Assembly (NCBI RefSeq): GCF_000002985.6
Contig: NC_003283.11
Location: 6,386,001 to 6,450,000 of the forward strand
DNA length: 64,000 bases
Direction of reading: 5' to 3'
Source of the DNA: Caenorhabditis elegans
Taxonomy: Eukaryota; Nematoda; Chromadorea; Rhabditida; Rhabditidae
Within the stretch, counting starts at the first letter, position 1. Each line of letters begins with the position of its first letter. The notes under the pieces are model-generated. The model was not told the DNA's origin. It did not search any database and worked only from the letters and a program-made list of their open reading frames with translations. Below are positions 34,501 to 45,438 of the stretch, piece after piece. Both the position numbers and the translations under genes were made by a program.

Positions 34501-37500
34501 TACGTCGTCACTCGGCTAAATTTGTAAAATTAATAGTTGTACCATTATTAAATTCATTATACCTCAAATTCTTCTGGAATCCAATCCTCGTGATTATCGT
34601 CAACAGCATCGTCATCTTCATATACTTCTATATCTCCGTCAACAGCTTGATTGATAATGTTCCAACAATGAGTTGCCATTTTCTCCTCCTCGCGAGTGAT
34701 GGATGGTGCAGACGGTAGCGGATCCGGGAATTTCTTCCGGAGCAAAAATATGACATTCGCAATAGAAAAAGTCATTAAAAAATAAATGAATAATAATAGA
34801 GAAAGTGTTCTCTGCCGAGTATTATAGAACGAGTACTGAAAACAACGAAGGGCAGAAAATTTCAAAAACCATTAAAACAAATGAAATGCAAAAATTACCG
34901 CAAATTGTTCTAATTCGCGGTGTTAAATATGCCAAAAAATATGTTGAATCATTATAAAACTGTACAAAAAAAACTTGGTAGTTCGAAAAAAAATTTGCCA
35001 CATGGTAAAAAATGTAAAAAATCAGAATACCAAATCTTTTACCAAGTGGATATTGGCAAAACATCTTGTTTTTGAGGCTCCATATCTCTGCAGAAAAAAA
35101 TCGCACAAAAAAGTGATCAACTAGAAACTTGTTGAAAATGATGTGATCTAAAACGTTTCAGTAAAACACTTTCATGTAAAAAATTTGGTTGCCGAGTTGG
35201 AACCAATTGATTTGAGCTTCATTATTTTTGAATATTCTAAATAGTTAAAGGTCTATATCTCAGCAACCAAATTTTTTACAAAAAAGTGTTCAACTGAAAA
35301 GTTTTAGATCACATTGTGTTTAACAAGTTTTCAGTTGATCACTTTTAAGCGCAATTTTTTCCTGCGGAGATATGGAGTCTCAAAGACAAGGTGTTTTGCC
35401 AATATCGAATTGGTAAAACGTCTTGATACGGCATCAGAATTAGTGATTCGGTCATTGAAAACAATGAAAAATAAGTTATTTGTGACACTCTACAATATTT
35501 CATACATTTTTGAAAAAATTCAAAAAAAATTTTTGGATCAAATTTTCTCATGGGTTTGGTGGAGAAAAAAGTGGCAATTTTCGAAAAAATAAAAATTTCT
35601 GAAAAGTTTCCAGGGTAATTGTGGTTCAATCAAAAAGCAAAAAAGTAATGTAAAAACCTCAAAAAACTGTTTTAAACATTTGTTTCCCGTTCTAAAAATT
35701 TTGTATAAAAAAAGGCCAAAATTTAAACCACGTGTGGGAACCGAACCCACAAACTTCTGCTCAAGAGGCGAACGCGTTCACCACTCGACCACCGAAGCGA
35801 TGATTTCGCCCTTCCACCATTGCAGTGAGACTTCTGTTGGCGCCAGAGACAAAATCCACTGTTAACCATAGGAAATGCACTGATTTCAGTACTACATTTT
35901 CAGATGAAAATTTCCAGACTCACAGAGGTCTTCCGCCGAAACAAATTACAGATTCTGAAAGCCTAAGATGCCAGCTATCGCATAACACGTTTACTTTTAC
36001 CCGATCGCACCGTATGGTTGAATAACTCCCTATTACCGGTACAGAGAGGGTATATAGTTAGAGAGTAAATGATGACAACAAGGAAAATTTCGTAAATCGA
36101 CACAAATCGTCTCTTCCGCGCGCCCCGCCCCATTGGGTCCCGGATGTCTGGCACTCTCTAACTATCTACACTCTCTGTACCGGTAATAGTAAGTTTCATA
36201 AATTTGAATCACTAACCTTTTTACTACAAATTCTTGCTGCAGAAGTAGCCGCTTTACACGCTTGCTCTTTTCCTTTTTCTCCTCGTTGATATTTTCGTTC
36301 ATTTTCCAAAAGACTACAAAATACTTGTGCCAAATAGTTCTTCTCCCATCTATTGAATCGACCACTCTGGAAATATTTCGTCATTGGCAGAGATTATATT
36401 ATATAAAATTACATATTTTTTAATTGAAAAATTAGTGTCAAAATATAGAAAATCAATTTTTTTAATCTGAAAATTACATTTATTTCAGTTGAAACATCTC
36501 AGAAAATGCACAAAGACTGCCTGAAAGTTGCCAATTGTGGAAACTACGACAACTTGCAACTTTCAGGTGATTTTTAGCACCTTTTGAAAGTGTTTTAATT
36601 GAAATAAATATTATTTTGAGATTAATAAAGTTATTTACTTTATTTTGAGATCAATTTTCAATTGGCAACATTGGAACAACATGGCGCAATAAGTAGATAT
36701 TTATTCTATGAACTCACATGAATGATAGAAGCAATCCACATGTGCAGGCCTTCTCTTGTGAAAAGATCATGAGCCACAGATGGCATTTGAACGGCATTTT
36801 GAAGAGTTCGAAGAATCAGTGAACGACTTTTCCGTTCCAGCCAAACACTCGAGAACGAACTGAGCAGCAATTTGATACCAGCTCGGTTTTGTAGAACTTG
36901 ATAATCGATGGGTTCGAGCATTGCCTCGGAGATCAGAGTAAGTACCCATTCACGTTCTTCATTATGGTGTTCTGGAGAAGACGAGAAGAGAAGTTTGTAA
37001 AATTCTGGAACCTGAAAAATGTTCTTCAAGTAGTGGAAAACCCCTCTATCACAGTCAGAAACATACATTTTGAATGTCAAAAATTGGTTTCATACAGAGA
37101 AAAGCCATGATCTGCGGATAAACATCACTTGACGGATTCAACATTAACTTTGAGACTCTTGCGAAGAAATGAGTAATGACTGAAAAAAAAATAATTGGAA
37201 CTTTTAAATTCCTCGCAAAAACTTACTACTTGAAACTCTCGGCACTGACGAATCGAATCCATGTTTGAAAATTCGAATTAGATAGAGAATCAGTGCTTTT
37301 TCAGCGAATATTTCAGTGTTCAGTTCTTGTAAATGATTCACAAACTTTTGAAGACATGCAAACGCCAAAGTTCGGACAGAAGAATCCGATGAAGATGTAC
37401 ACGAGAACAGGAGGGCAAGGCAGTTATGTTCAACAAATAGTTTTGAAGTAAGCTGGAAAATTAAACAGATTATTTTTAATTGCACCTAAAACAATAACTT

Positions 37501-38155
37501 ACCGAAGATGCAGGATGTAGAATCGAGTTGAAGAATCGAAGTACAAATCGAACATCGTAGATTTTTTCAGAATTTTCTTCTGTCAGCTAAACAAAAACCA
37601 TGAGATAATATAATTTGTGATAAGATAACTTACCGGCCGAACATGATATTTAGTAGTATTCCAAAGTGTTGCTGCATCAAAAAACGTCTTAATTGCCTGA
37701 AATTAGGAAATTAAATATTTATTTGAAAGATAAAAAGATTCATTTACATCGTCTGGAGTAATTCTAACATGCAGGTCGAGTCCCATTTTCCGCAGATTTT
37801 CATAATTCTTCCTAGCTTCTTCGCCGAAAACAAGTGGTTGTAAATCGCTGAAATCTGTTCCATACTTCTCAAGACTTTGAAGAATTGCAAAAATGCTCAT
37901 ATCGAGCTCACAGCACGTTGCTCGGTAGACAGTGAGCAAGCTTGCGAGCACTTTCAAATCGACGTCTCGAACTTTTTCTTGTGTAGATATCTAAAGTCTT
38001 TAAATTATTATTATTATCATCCTTAATTTCTACCTTACGTCGTCTTTTATATCATTCAAAAGTTCAACGAGCTCTGCCAATTCTTCTTCATTCGGAGTCC
38101 AGTCTACCTCGCCGAACTTGGCTAGTTTTGCCAAAATCTTTTTTTTCGTGCCCAT
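31576..38155 (-). CDS. URB1 / Npa1 C-terminal-domain protein (ribosome biogenesis)
   Basis: Nine exons: 38155-38039, 37990-37748, 37696-37634, 37586-37503, 37452-37227, 37179-37067, 37011-36718, 36366-36217, 31716-31576, giving 476 aa. All junctions are GT/AG and in phase. The centre matches the URB1 C-terminal domain: ITHFFARVSKLMLNPSSDVY, FLCMKPIFDIQNVPEFYKLL, EEREWVLTLISEAMLEPIDY and KSRSLILRTLQNAV. Yeast Urb1/Npa1 acts in early 60S pre-ribosome assembly in the nucleolus. The predicted protein is far shorter than full-length URB1 (about 2000 aa) and has no upstream N-terminal domain; the ATG at 38155 follows a TTTCCAG acceptor directly, which suits SL1 trans-splicing. The C-terminus is a lysine-rich tail (KKWKRKKKF). 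The last intron (4.5 kb) contains the transposon and MITE. I recall it as T05H4.10. Confidence 0.8.
31743..32950 (+). repeat. Left inverted-repeat arm of the transposon
   Basis: About 1.2 kb; the reverse complement of 34925-36030 apart from an extra segment of about 90 bp near 32774-32866. Open frames inside it occur in mirrored pairs in both arms and are not genes. Confidence 0.9.
31975..32046 (+). tRNA. tRNA-like sequence (probable tRNA-Lys(CTT)-like pseudogene), left arm
   Basis: 72 nt that lay out exactly on tRNA coordinates. A-box TGGTCGAGTGG (31982-31992) fits TRGYNNARNNG. The T-arm is perfect (GTGGG/CCCAC around TTCGGTT) with B-box GGTTCGGTTCC, one base from consensus (A58 is G). The 5-nt variable loop and 7-nt anticodon loop CTCTTGA with U33 give anticodon CTT. 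The anticodon stem pairs at 4 of 5 positions and the acceptor at about 5 of 7 including wobbles; the D-stem is poor. Likely a decayed tRNA-derived sequence rather than a working tRNA. Confidence 0.5.
33002..34679 (-). CDS. DDE transposase with CENP-B-type HTH (Tc4/Tc5/pogo-like)
   Basis: Exons 34679-34563, 34515-34227, 34181-34061, 34012-33391, 33343-33002, giving 496 aa from the ATG at 34679; an in-frame ATG at 34775 would add 32 residues. After an acidic N-terminus comes a helical DNA-binding region. It includes KLEKGMMIHDSDLASIAREI (around residue 132) and a run to SSNWVSKWKKSHR (about residues 162-174), which resembles the HTH_CENPB/pogo class. The DDE core has the first Asp in FNADQTG, the second in IVDSWPSF and a third candidate in SMIQPLDSHW. 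By my count 37 residues separate the second and third. The C-terminus is cysteine-rich (CYFAGC, CARCKEYIC) and may bind zinc. No stop or frameshift is seen. It presumably binds the inverted-repeat ends and inserts at TA. Confidence 0.85.
34925..36030 (-). repeat. Right inverted-repeat arm of the transposon
   Basis: About 1.1 kb; pairs with 31743-32950. The two arms are almost identical, which indicates recent insertion or ongoing homogenisation. Confidence 0.9.
35727..35798 (-). tRNA. tRNA-like sequence, mirrored copy in right arm
   Basis: Exact inverted counterpart of 31975-32046, reading on the minus strand with the same A-box, T-arm and CTT anticodon position. Confidence 0.5.
36033..36186. 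mobile_element. 154-bp MITE abutting the transposon
   Basis: Inverted termini TTACCGGTACAGAGAG and its complement, with arms of about 35 bp (ATAGTTAGAGAGT / ACTCTCTAACTAT), flanked by TA at 36031-36032 and 36187-36188. The centre contains the GC-rich CCGCGCGCCCCGCCCC-like stretch. Non-autonomous, TA-targeting. Confidence 0.8.
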
Positions 38156-38707
38156 CTGGAAATATGTTTCAATGCTTAAATGTTTAAAGTTGATCTATAC
38201 AATTCAGGTACTTATGGAAGAAAACCACTTGGTCAATCCACACAACGTTTTAATCAAATCATTTATTCGTTGAACGGCATTGGATGATAAAATGGAAATA
38301 AATAAAGTTTCTGCAAATTGAAAAAAGGCAATTGAGAGATGAACTGAAATTAAATGAAAGAAAGGCACATTAAATTTTAGAGTATCGGCGAAAGGAATGA
38401 AATGGGTTGAGGGAAAGAGATGAAAATTAGTGGAATGGTAACTTTAATTTTTAAAAAATTTTGGAGATTAGGAATAAGGACATGATTTACAATAGAACAA
38501 GAGTAAATTTGATCAGTAAATGAAATACGAACAGAATTTGAGATAAGACAAAACGAAATTATATATAGAATTGCGGGGAGACGAATAGATGTTCTTCTTT
38601 GGAAGACGGTTGAAAGCTCTTGATAGTAGATAAAATCCGTTAATCGGTCAGTTTTTGCATTGGGATTTGTGAACATTGTAGTTGTTGCTTCTGCTGCGTG
38701 GTCTTTC
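38156..38707. other. Spacer between URB1-like gene and acidic orphan
   Basis: About 550 bp, AT-rich. It should contain the 3' UTR of the upstream minus-strand gene and the promoter or trans-splice region of the URB1-like gene. No further feature seen. Confidence 0.5.
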
Positions 38708-39587
38708 TTAAAATTCGACATCACTCCAAAAGTCGGATCCCTTGGCCGTTACGAAATCGTTTTCTTCTTCTGATTTTGAAGCTCGACGTGACCTGCTCAC
38801 TTTTTGAGAATTTGTGCATGGTAAGACACCTTTGAAAGCATTCTCGACCGCTTCGTTGTCGTCCAAGAAGAACTCTTGAGGACTCTTTTCGTCTCTAGAA
38901 TAATTCATTTTAATATCGGGCATTTTATCAGAAAAACTCACTCAATGAAGGGTGAAACTATTTTCTTTTTTGTATCGAAGCGGAGAATGCTAGCTAAGCG
39001 AAGATTGCTCAATGACGGTGAGCTAAAAAATTTAATTTTAAAACAACATAAACCATCAAATAATCCTTACGTAACGATTTGAGTCCAAGCAATTCGCATT
39101 CCCTGCTCGGCAAATAATTCGAATGGAACCGAGTCATCCGATTCGTCAGAAGCATCTAAAATACGCTTATTGATAACTGGATTATTAAAATTTTAATTTA
39201 ATACCGCTCAACTCGAGTTCCTTCTCATTCGAATCGAAGAAGTTGCACAGCGAGAGAAGCTCCTGTTCTCGTTCACTTCGAGTTTCTTTGTCGAGATTGC
39301 TGGAAAAATGGAATTTTAAAAAATAGTTTTAATAAATTACAGCTTGAAACATACAAGCAATCAGCGACGAACGTCCATTCCTGATTCGTTTTACCAACAA
39401 ATTCGGATGTTGACTCCACAGTTTGTGTTTCAAATCGGACACTCTGCAAAATACGTTTATTAATTAATGAGTTATTATTCATACTTTTATTGCTCAGGAA
39501 ATGTGTTTCTTTAAATGGAAATCTTACCAGATCATAAGATGAATGCCATAGAGAAACTGTTCTTGTTAAAGTATTTGAACAACGCAT
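38708..39587 (-). CDS. Uncharacterised acidic protein
   Basis: Six small exons: 39587-39528, 39443-39355, 39299-39205, 39155-39071, 39022-38942, 38894-38708, all with in-phase GT/AG junctions, giving 198 aa. The start is the ATG at 39587; the frame further upstream offers only a TTG. I recognise no domain. Visible features are a serine/threonine-rich N-terminus (MRCSNTLTRTVSLWHSS), acidic patches (SDASDESDD, SEEENDF), a central segment with FAEQGMRIAWTQIVT, a basic patch (SRSRRASKSE) and the ending FWSDVEF. The split into six tiny, well-spliced exons argues for a real gene. I recall it as T05H4.11. It is on the same strand as the URB1-like gene, 553 bp away, too far to call an operon. Confidence 0.7.
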
Positions 39588-40395
39588 AATAACCACGTAG
39601 CAGATACGCAAAAAAAAAAAGAATCCCTATCTTCCGACGAGCATCATGGGGTCACAATGATGTCATATCGAACGGTTGACCTTCCAGTCTTCCATTAGAA
39701 TCCCGCCTACACTACTTCCCATCTTATCTGTTACATCAGTAACGAACCTTTCGCTTCGTGAGCTCTCGTTTCTGGACATGCGATATTTGTCGTTGTGAGT
39801 TTACAGAGACTCTGGTCGATGACTCCTTTGAAAATTCGACCATCTTAAATATTGGAAATGGAATTTTAAAAATGCGTGAGAGAAAAAAACACAAACCTTT
39901 TATTAATTTTGAAATGACTAGAGTTTTGAATCCATTTCGGCGGAACGAAAACCTGCAATTTGAAATCGTGTGGTATATGAGTAGCAAATAAAAGGTCGTC
40001 TGTCGCGTCTGCGCAATGGTGCTGGGTTAGTGTCTGTGTGATGACGTAGGAGGCTTGCGGACAGACAGGTCTGCCTAATGGTGCACCCCAAATCGGCAAT
40101 GGGGTGCCGTTCAAAAGAGTATTCACGGGTTGGGGAAGAGTTTGAATATGTTTGCTCGTAGAACAACTGTACAACCCATGATTTGATTGAACGAGTTTAA
40201 AATGGCTGATAACAAGCCACTTTATCGAAAAATTTTGAATGAGAATAATAAAAATAAGCTTCGTGACTAAAACAACAAAGTTTACAAAAGAACAGAGAGA
40301 AATTTCAAAAATTAAGGAACAAAAACGTTCATTCGGTCTATAGACGATCTATTACAAAAAGAAACAATACACCATTCAAAATCGAGAGCTTAAAT
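39588..40395. other. Intergenic spacer upstream of the acidic orphan
   Basis: About 800 bp between two minus-strand genes. A plus-strand frame at 39758-39991 has a CDICRC-like motif but begins with GTG and has no splice support, so I do not call it. The rest is the probable atp-4 3' UTR and the orphan's promoter. Confidence 0.45.
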
Positions 40396-41110
40396 TTATT
40401 GCTTGAGGGCAGCATTACGGGCGGCTTGTTCGGCTTTCTTGGCATCACGGGAGGCAACATATTCAGAGTGGTCCTTCTTGACTCCTTCAAGAAGCGAAGC
40501 CAATGTTTGTCCTTCAAGAGCGGATTGAACTGCAGAGTCAACCTGGAAACGAGCATTTTAATGTTTTTTTTTAACTCAGCACTTGGAACAGCCTATTAAT
40601 AATCTAAAATTTATAAGATATACATTAATCGGGTTACTTCTGGTTCTCAGATTATCAAATATATTTACAAAAACAAAAGCTGATTTTTTAAAAATTATTT
40701 GAAACTATTTTGGTTATTAATCGACAAAAATAAGGATGTTTCTTTAATTTACTTCGATAATTCATTTAAAAATTGTTCAATCGAGCGATACTTTTGTAAC
40801 TGAAATTTTTTTTAGCTAATTTTATTTTTTAAATAAATCTTTGTTTGTTTGTCTTCATTTATATTACCTTAGCAGCTTCAAAGTTAGTTGGGAGCTTCGA
40901 AACAACATCGGCGTTGGCGAGCTGGAACTTGGTGGCCAATCTGTTGAGCTCTTCCTGGAGAGCCTTCTTAACGGCTGGATCAGAGTTAGCCAGGTTACCG
41001 GCGTTCTTGGCGATTTCGCGGATCTTGGTGACGAAAGTCTGCTGGATCAAGTCCTGGCGGCAAGCCGCGGTGGTCGAAAGAGAACGGACTGATTGGACTG
41101 CGCGGAACAT
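40396..41110 (-). CDS. atp-4: Mitochondrial ATP synthase coupling factor 6 (F6)
   Basis: Two exons, 41110-40868 and 40542-40396, giving 129 aa. The first 19 residues (MFRAVQSVRSLSTTAACRQ) are a classic Arg/Ser/Ala mitochondrial presequence. The mature part (DLIQQTFVTKIREIAKNAGN..., then DPAVKKALQEELNRLATKFQ) matches F6, a helical subunit of the peripheral stalk that ties F1 to Fo in the inner membrane; length is as expected for F6 plus presequence. The ATG sits two bases after a TTCAG acceptor, so a spliced 5' leader or SL1 trans-splicing is likely. The single 325-bp intron is unusually long for such a small gene. Corresponds to T05H4.12/atp-4 from memory. Confidence 0.92.
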
Positions 41111-41925
41111 ACCTGAATATAAATTTAGAAATTGTTTTCTGTTCAAAGGATGTTTATAAGTATCGAAGAAAAGGCACCGGAAACCAGGAAAATCAAACAA
41201 AGCGCAAAATTCCACAAAACAATGATTTATTAAAATATTTACAAAAATAAACATACTCAAGAGAGGGGAGGAAAATTTAAAAAAAAAATGAAAATGAACG
41301 TTTGGCGGATCAATGAAGATTGCGAGCATATTTCTGAAAATATCGGGAATGAAAATTAATAAAATTATTGCTTTAAATTGAAACTACACGAATTTTTAAT
41401 ATTTGGGGACACTTTTCATGCGGGAATTGGTTATGGACTAGAGTTTATGGAATGATTAGAAGATCCGGTGAAAAAATTGACTAGGAATTTGTGAAAAAAA
41501 AAAGAAGTTAAAAAATAGGGCGAGACGGAAGAAGAATAGTGGTGTGAAAGTACGTAAGAGTGAACATTGACCGCACGACTAGTCCGCAAACACCGAGCCT
41601 ACTGTACGCCATTTCGCGTTTGCCACCTCCACCAGCATGTCTCGATTTTATGCCGAGAAGCGGAAAATGAACTGAAACTAGTATTATTTTTTCTGTATTT
41701 ATTTGTTATCGAATTGGTACTAGTTAGCTGAAGCATAAAAACAAAGGATGTGAAGGACCTTCGAAACATAAGGAGCCTTTGGAGGTTACAAACGGGAAAT
41801 ATCCGTACAATAACTGATTTGAATAGTTTATTGTTAGATGTTTGGACATAAGTTAGTGAGGCAAATTGGAAAGCAACAAAAATATGTGAATATGATAAGC
41901 TAAATATCACGTATTTTCGCAGTAA
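41111..41925. other. Intergenic: atp-4 upstream and alh-4 3' flank
   Basis: About 800 bp with no gene called. A minus-strand open frame at 41599-41910 lacks support. The interval should contain the atp-4 promoter or trans-splice region and alh-4 3' UTR. Confidence 0.45.
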
Positions 41926-43912
41926 TTAATCATCCTGTACATTTCTAGAACATTTCTGAAAAATTGTACTGCGATTTGTGAATTAATCTAGTGAAGCAGG
42001 TGCTGACTGTGTGAGAATCTATTGAGCTGATTTTCCTCTGCATACCTGGAAGAGCATTCCAAAAACGAATGAGGCCATTACGATAGGAAGAGTCGCAACA
42101 TTCATCAGATTCAGAGAGATTCGTTTTCCCGTGAGGCGTCGCATTTGATCGAGCTTTTGTTGGCTTAGTGGCGGGTAACGAGCTCTGAAATTAATGCGAT
42201 TAGGTATCGAAGGTTCGGAAAAAACGTACGCTAAAAGAGATTCTCCGAAGAATCCTCTGTGAAGCACAGACTTTTCATGGGTGAATGTGTCAAATCCATA
42301 CTTTCCACGGTAACGTCCCATTCCAGAGACACCTACTCCTCCGAACGGGAGAGTATCAACTGTAATTCAAAAATTATTCAGATATTTTAAAATTAAAATA
42401 GCATACCAGTAATGTGCATCAACACATCGTTAACAGTCACACCACCACTGCTAGTCTCATTCAAAAGGCGTTTAACTTTAGCTTCATTTCTTGTGAAAAT
42501 GTAAGCAGCCAGAGGCTTCTCTCCATCAGCAATGTACTCAAGCGACTCCGAGAAAGACTGGACAGTGATGATGGGCAGGACTGGACCAAAAATCTCATCA
42601 TGCATGAATGGATCAGATTTCTCAACGTCAAGGACAGTTGGAGGGATGTAGAGATCTGCACGATCACGTTCTCCACCGATAAGAACAGCTCCTTGAGTTT
42701 TATCGAGAAGCCCAGAGATGCGACTGGAAGAAGAGTTCAGATTAAATTATATAAATATTGTAAATAGTTAAATAAACTAACTCGAAATGTCTCTGATTGA
42801 TCATTCTCGCGTAATCCTTGCTTGCTTTCACATCCTCGCCATAAAATTCGTTCACATATTTGCGGATTGCGGCAACAAGCTGAAATTTTTGGATATTCTT
42901 TTTGTAGTCTAGTTAGCTGTAGGGTGCGATATCAATAATTGTTTATCAAACAGTTTGTATCTCTGTCATCACCAACCATATCATTGATCAAAAATGGAGG
43001 AAAAATCAACAAAAAAATTAATTTTTTAACTAAAACTGACCTTCGGCTTCACAGTGCTATTCACAAGAATGTAGTCTGGTGCCAGACAAGTTTGTCCGCA
43101 GTTCAGCCATTTTCCCCAAGCGATTCTTTTAGCAGAAATATCAATGTCAGCATCATCTTCAACAACGACCGGGCTGAATTAATTAAATTTTGAAATTGTT
43201 CAAAAATCAATCTATAGACTTACCATTTGCCTCCCAATTCCAATGTGACTGGTGTCAAATGCTTTGCAGCTGCTGTCATAATAATTTTGGCAACTGGTGG
43301 GCATCCGGTGTATAGAATATGATCGAATCGCTCTTTGAGCAAATCGGTAGTCTCTGGGATACCTCCGTTCACGACAGTCACGTATTTTGACTCGAAATAC
43401 TTTGGAATGAGCTTCTCAAAAGTTGCGGCAACATTTTCGGACAGTTCGGATGGTTTGATCACAACTGTATTTCCGGCGGCAATTGCTGGAACCATTGGGA
43501 GAAGGATCATAGAGACCGGATAGTTCCATGGGGAGATGATGAGTACAACTCCTTTTGGATCTTTCTCAATTACTGGCTTATCGAGAGCAGTTGTGAAGGT
43601 CTTCTCAACGTGGGTTGGCTTCACCCAGTCATCAATGTTCTTCAAGAAATAGTCAATCTCTTGAATGGTCATTCCGATTTCTAGAATTTCAGTGGATTCA
43701 TGGCGCTGAAAATGTTAGAAATTTGAATTTTATACTTGAAAATTCTAACTTACTCTTCTCAAATCCTTCCAAACAGCTTCTGACAAAGCCTCGCGGTTCT
43801 CCTCGATAAACTTTTTAAGTTTCAGAAGTTGTTGTTTTCTGAATTTGACTGGTTTTGTCTCTCCTGTACGGAAGTACTTGCGTTGGGTTTCCACTAGTTC
43901 GGTGAATGCCAT
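41926..43912 (-). CDS. alh-4: Class 3 fatty aldehyde dehydrogenase
   Basis: Exons 43912-43754, 43705-43224, 43173-43041, 42879-42782, 42723-42407, 42359-42230, 42184-42019, giving 494 aa. ALDH3 features in order: cofactor site IISPWNYP with IKPSE, TLELGGKCP with the general-base Glu, catalytic Cys in [20 protein letters not shown], then [20 protein letters not shown]. The C-terminus holds a hydrophobic segment ([18 protein letters not shown]), a tail anchor as in ALDH3A2, which oxidises long-chain aldehydes to fatty acids with NAD+ at ER/peroxisome/lipid-droplet membranes. The tail has two possible endings: read-on to VCRGKSAQ (stop at 42019), or splicing at the GTATGC after FQ to an acceptor at 41956, giving KCSRNVQDD with stop at 41926-41928. 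Alternative tails would suit dual membrane targeting. Corresponds to alh-4 (T05H4.13) from memory. Confidence 0.92.
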
Positions 43913-45438
43913 TTCTGAAAAATCAGCAATGAAATTGAAGGAAAATTAAATTTATAGCGAGCGTTTTCAGAATGGTCAACGTGACCTTCAAGGGTCAGCC
44001 TGGGGTTATATACTGCCTAGTTATCATTATCAAACGCAGTTGCCTAAATAAATTTTCTGGTAGATGATGTATGTTTCATGAAGGACAGAGAAGGCGGAGG
44101 GGGGCAAGTCAACGAAAAAAAAACGATATTCGGAGACGAGAAGGAAGCGGTCAGAATAATGATGATCACATGACGACAGTCGCGCAAACAAGTAACCAAT
44201 CATATAGAGAAATGCCAAAATATTTTAATCGCCGTTAGCAAAATATTTCGTGAAATTGAAGTCTAGAAAACTGATGAAATCTAAGTTTCAGTTATCAACT
44301 GCCGAAATTTGGAATGATGATTTGTTGGAAACGTTTTTGTCTATAACAATTTAGATGTATACAACTCATTGAAACATTAAAATACGTTCAGTATAAGAAT
44401 TTACGCAAATCTAAAAACAATAGACATTTTACAAAGTTAGTTAGGTTTGAATGATGTCACTATTTCTATTTAATTGGGAGGGTGGAGATTGTTTTCGGGT
44501 ATAGTGTGAGATCTAGGCGCAGTTCAATTCAGTGATCAACTTGTGGTCAAGTATGTAGATGAAACTTCATACGACTTGACTCATTTTATAGATTGATCTC
44601 AAGTCTAATCTCGAAAAAATGTTAGATTTATGTTTTCAACCGTAACCTATCATTATTTTAACAGACAGAAAGTTCGACCAAAAAGAAGATAATTATCGAT
44701 ATAACCGTCGAGAACTTGGATGTTTCTCGGGAGGGAAAGGGAAACTTCAAGGACGAAATTTCACGGCGTTGTTTTGTTTGCTACTAGCTACAATTTCTCG
44801 GCACTGAAACAGGAAGAAAATGTGAAAAGGAAATTGTAGAGTAAACAGTTGTGGAACTGTAATTTCGGATTGCATGTTTGTTCTACACACTTCAGCAAAA
44901 AGTGACCCTTTGAATAGGCTGCACATGGTATCAGTTGTGGGAAAATGTATGATAAGAAAGAAATGGAATGGAGGCCATGTCAATAATTTCTTCTTTAAAT
45001 ATAGTTTTCTCAATTTTTGGAATTAAATCCATAATAGAAACGTTTTTAAAAATACAGTTTCAGGTTTTTGGATTAGGAGATCAAAAGCGAAACATCCGAA
45101 CCGGGTTCAATTTTAAAAGTGAACCTGATCCCGATTGGATACAATTCTTGCGGCAAAAGTGTAGCCATCGTCCACCGGACACTGACACAAACGACCACAT
45201 ATTGTTGAAATGGGGGGGAGTTGGAAGAATGGGAAAGATAGAAGTGAGCAGCATGCTAGAGTGTAGCTAGCGTTAGATATTTGGACAAGACAATGACTAT
45301 GGCGAACACACAATTTCTCCAACATCATGTGATCATTGACTCTATATTTATTGGGACACAAAAAATAGAGAAAAAAATAGGAAAACAATATTACAAGAGG
45401 GAGACAGACAGATGAAAAACAAAAAATTAATGCAACGA
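43913..45438. other. Intergenic: alh-4 promoter and gad-1 3' flank
   Basis: About 1.5 kb. TGGGGTTATATACTG near 44003-44020 could be a TATA element for alh-4 (TATATA on both strands). Otherwise AT-rich without coding signal; open frames are short. Confidence 0.45.

Larger units (their letters stand above)
31743..36030 (-). mobile_element. Tc4/Tc5-like (Tc1/mariner superfamily) transposon, intact
   Basis: A 4288-bp element flanked by TA on both sides (31741-31742, 36031-36032), with inverted arms starting GGGAGTTATTCAACCATACG. The arms are in register over at least 1030 bp (paired positions sum to 67773 from the ends in to about 32773/35000). An indel of about 90 bp follows, and similarity resumes to about 32950/34925. 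The core encodes one spliced transposase on the minus strand with no visible disruption, so the copy may be autonomous. It sits in the last intron of the URB1-like gene, transposase in the same orientation as the host gene. Confidence 0.9.

Noticed and set aside
36097-36140. GC-rich centre of the MITE as a possible promoter or CpG-like island
   Set aside because: It is part of the MITE loop and not specific to this locus.
39758-39991. Plus-strand frame with a CDICRC motif
   Set aside because: Begins with GTG, no splice or trans-splice signals, and an equally long frame exists on the other strand.
44960-45270. 100-codon plus-strand frame
   Set aside because: No splice context, no domain; overlaps gad-1 3' flank.
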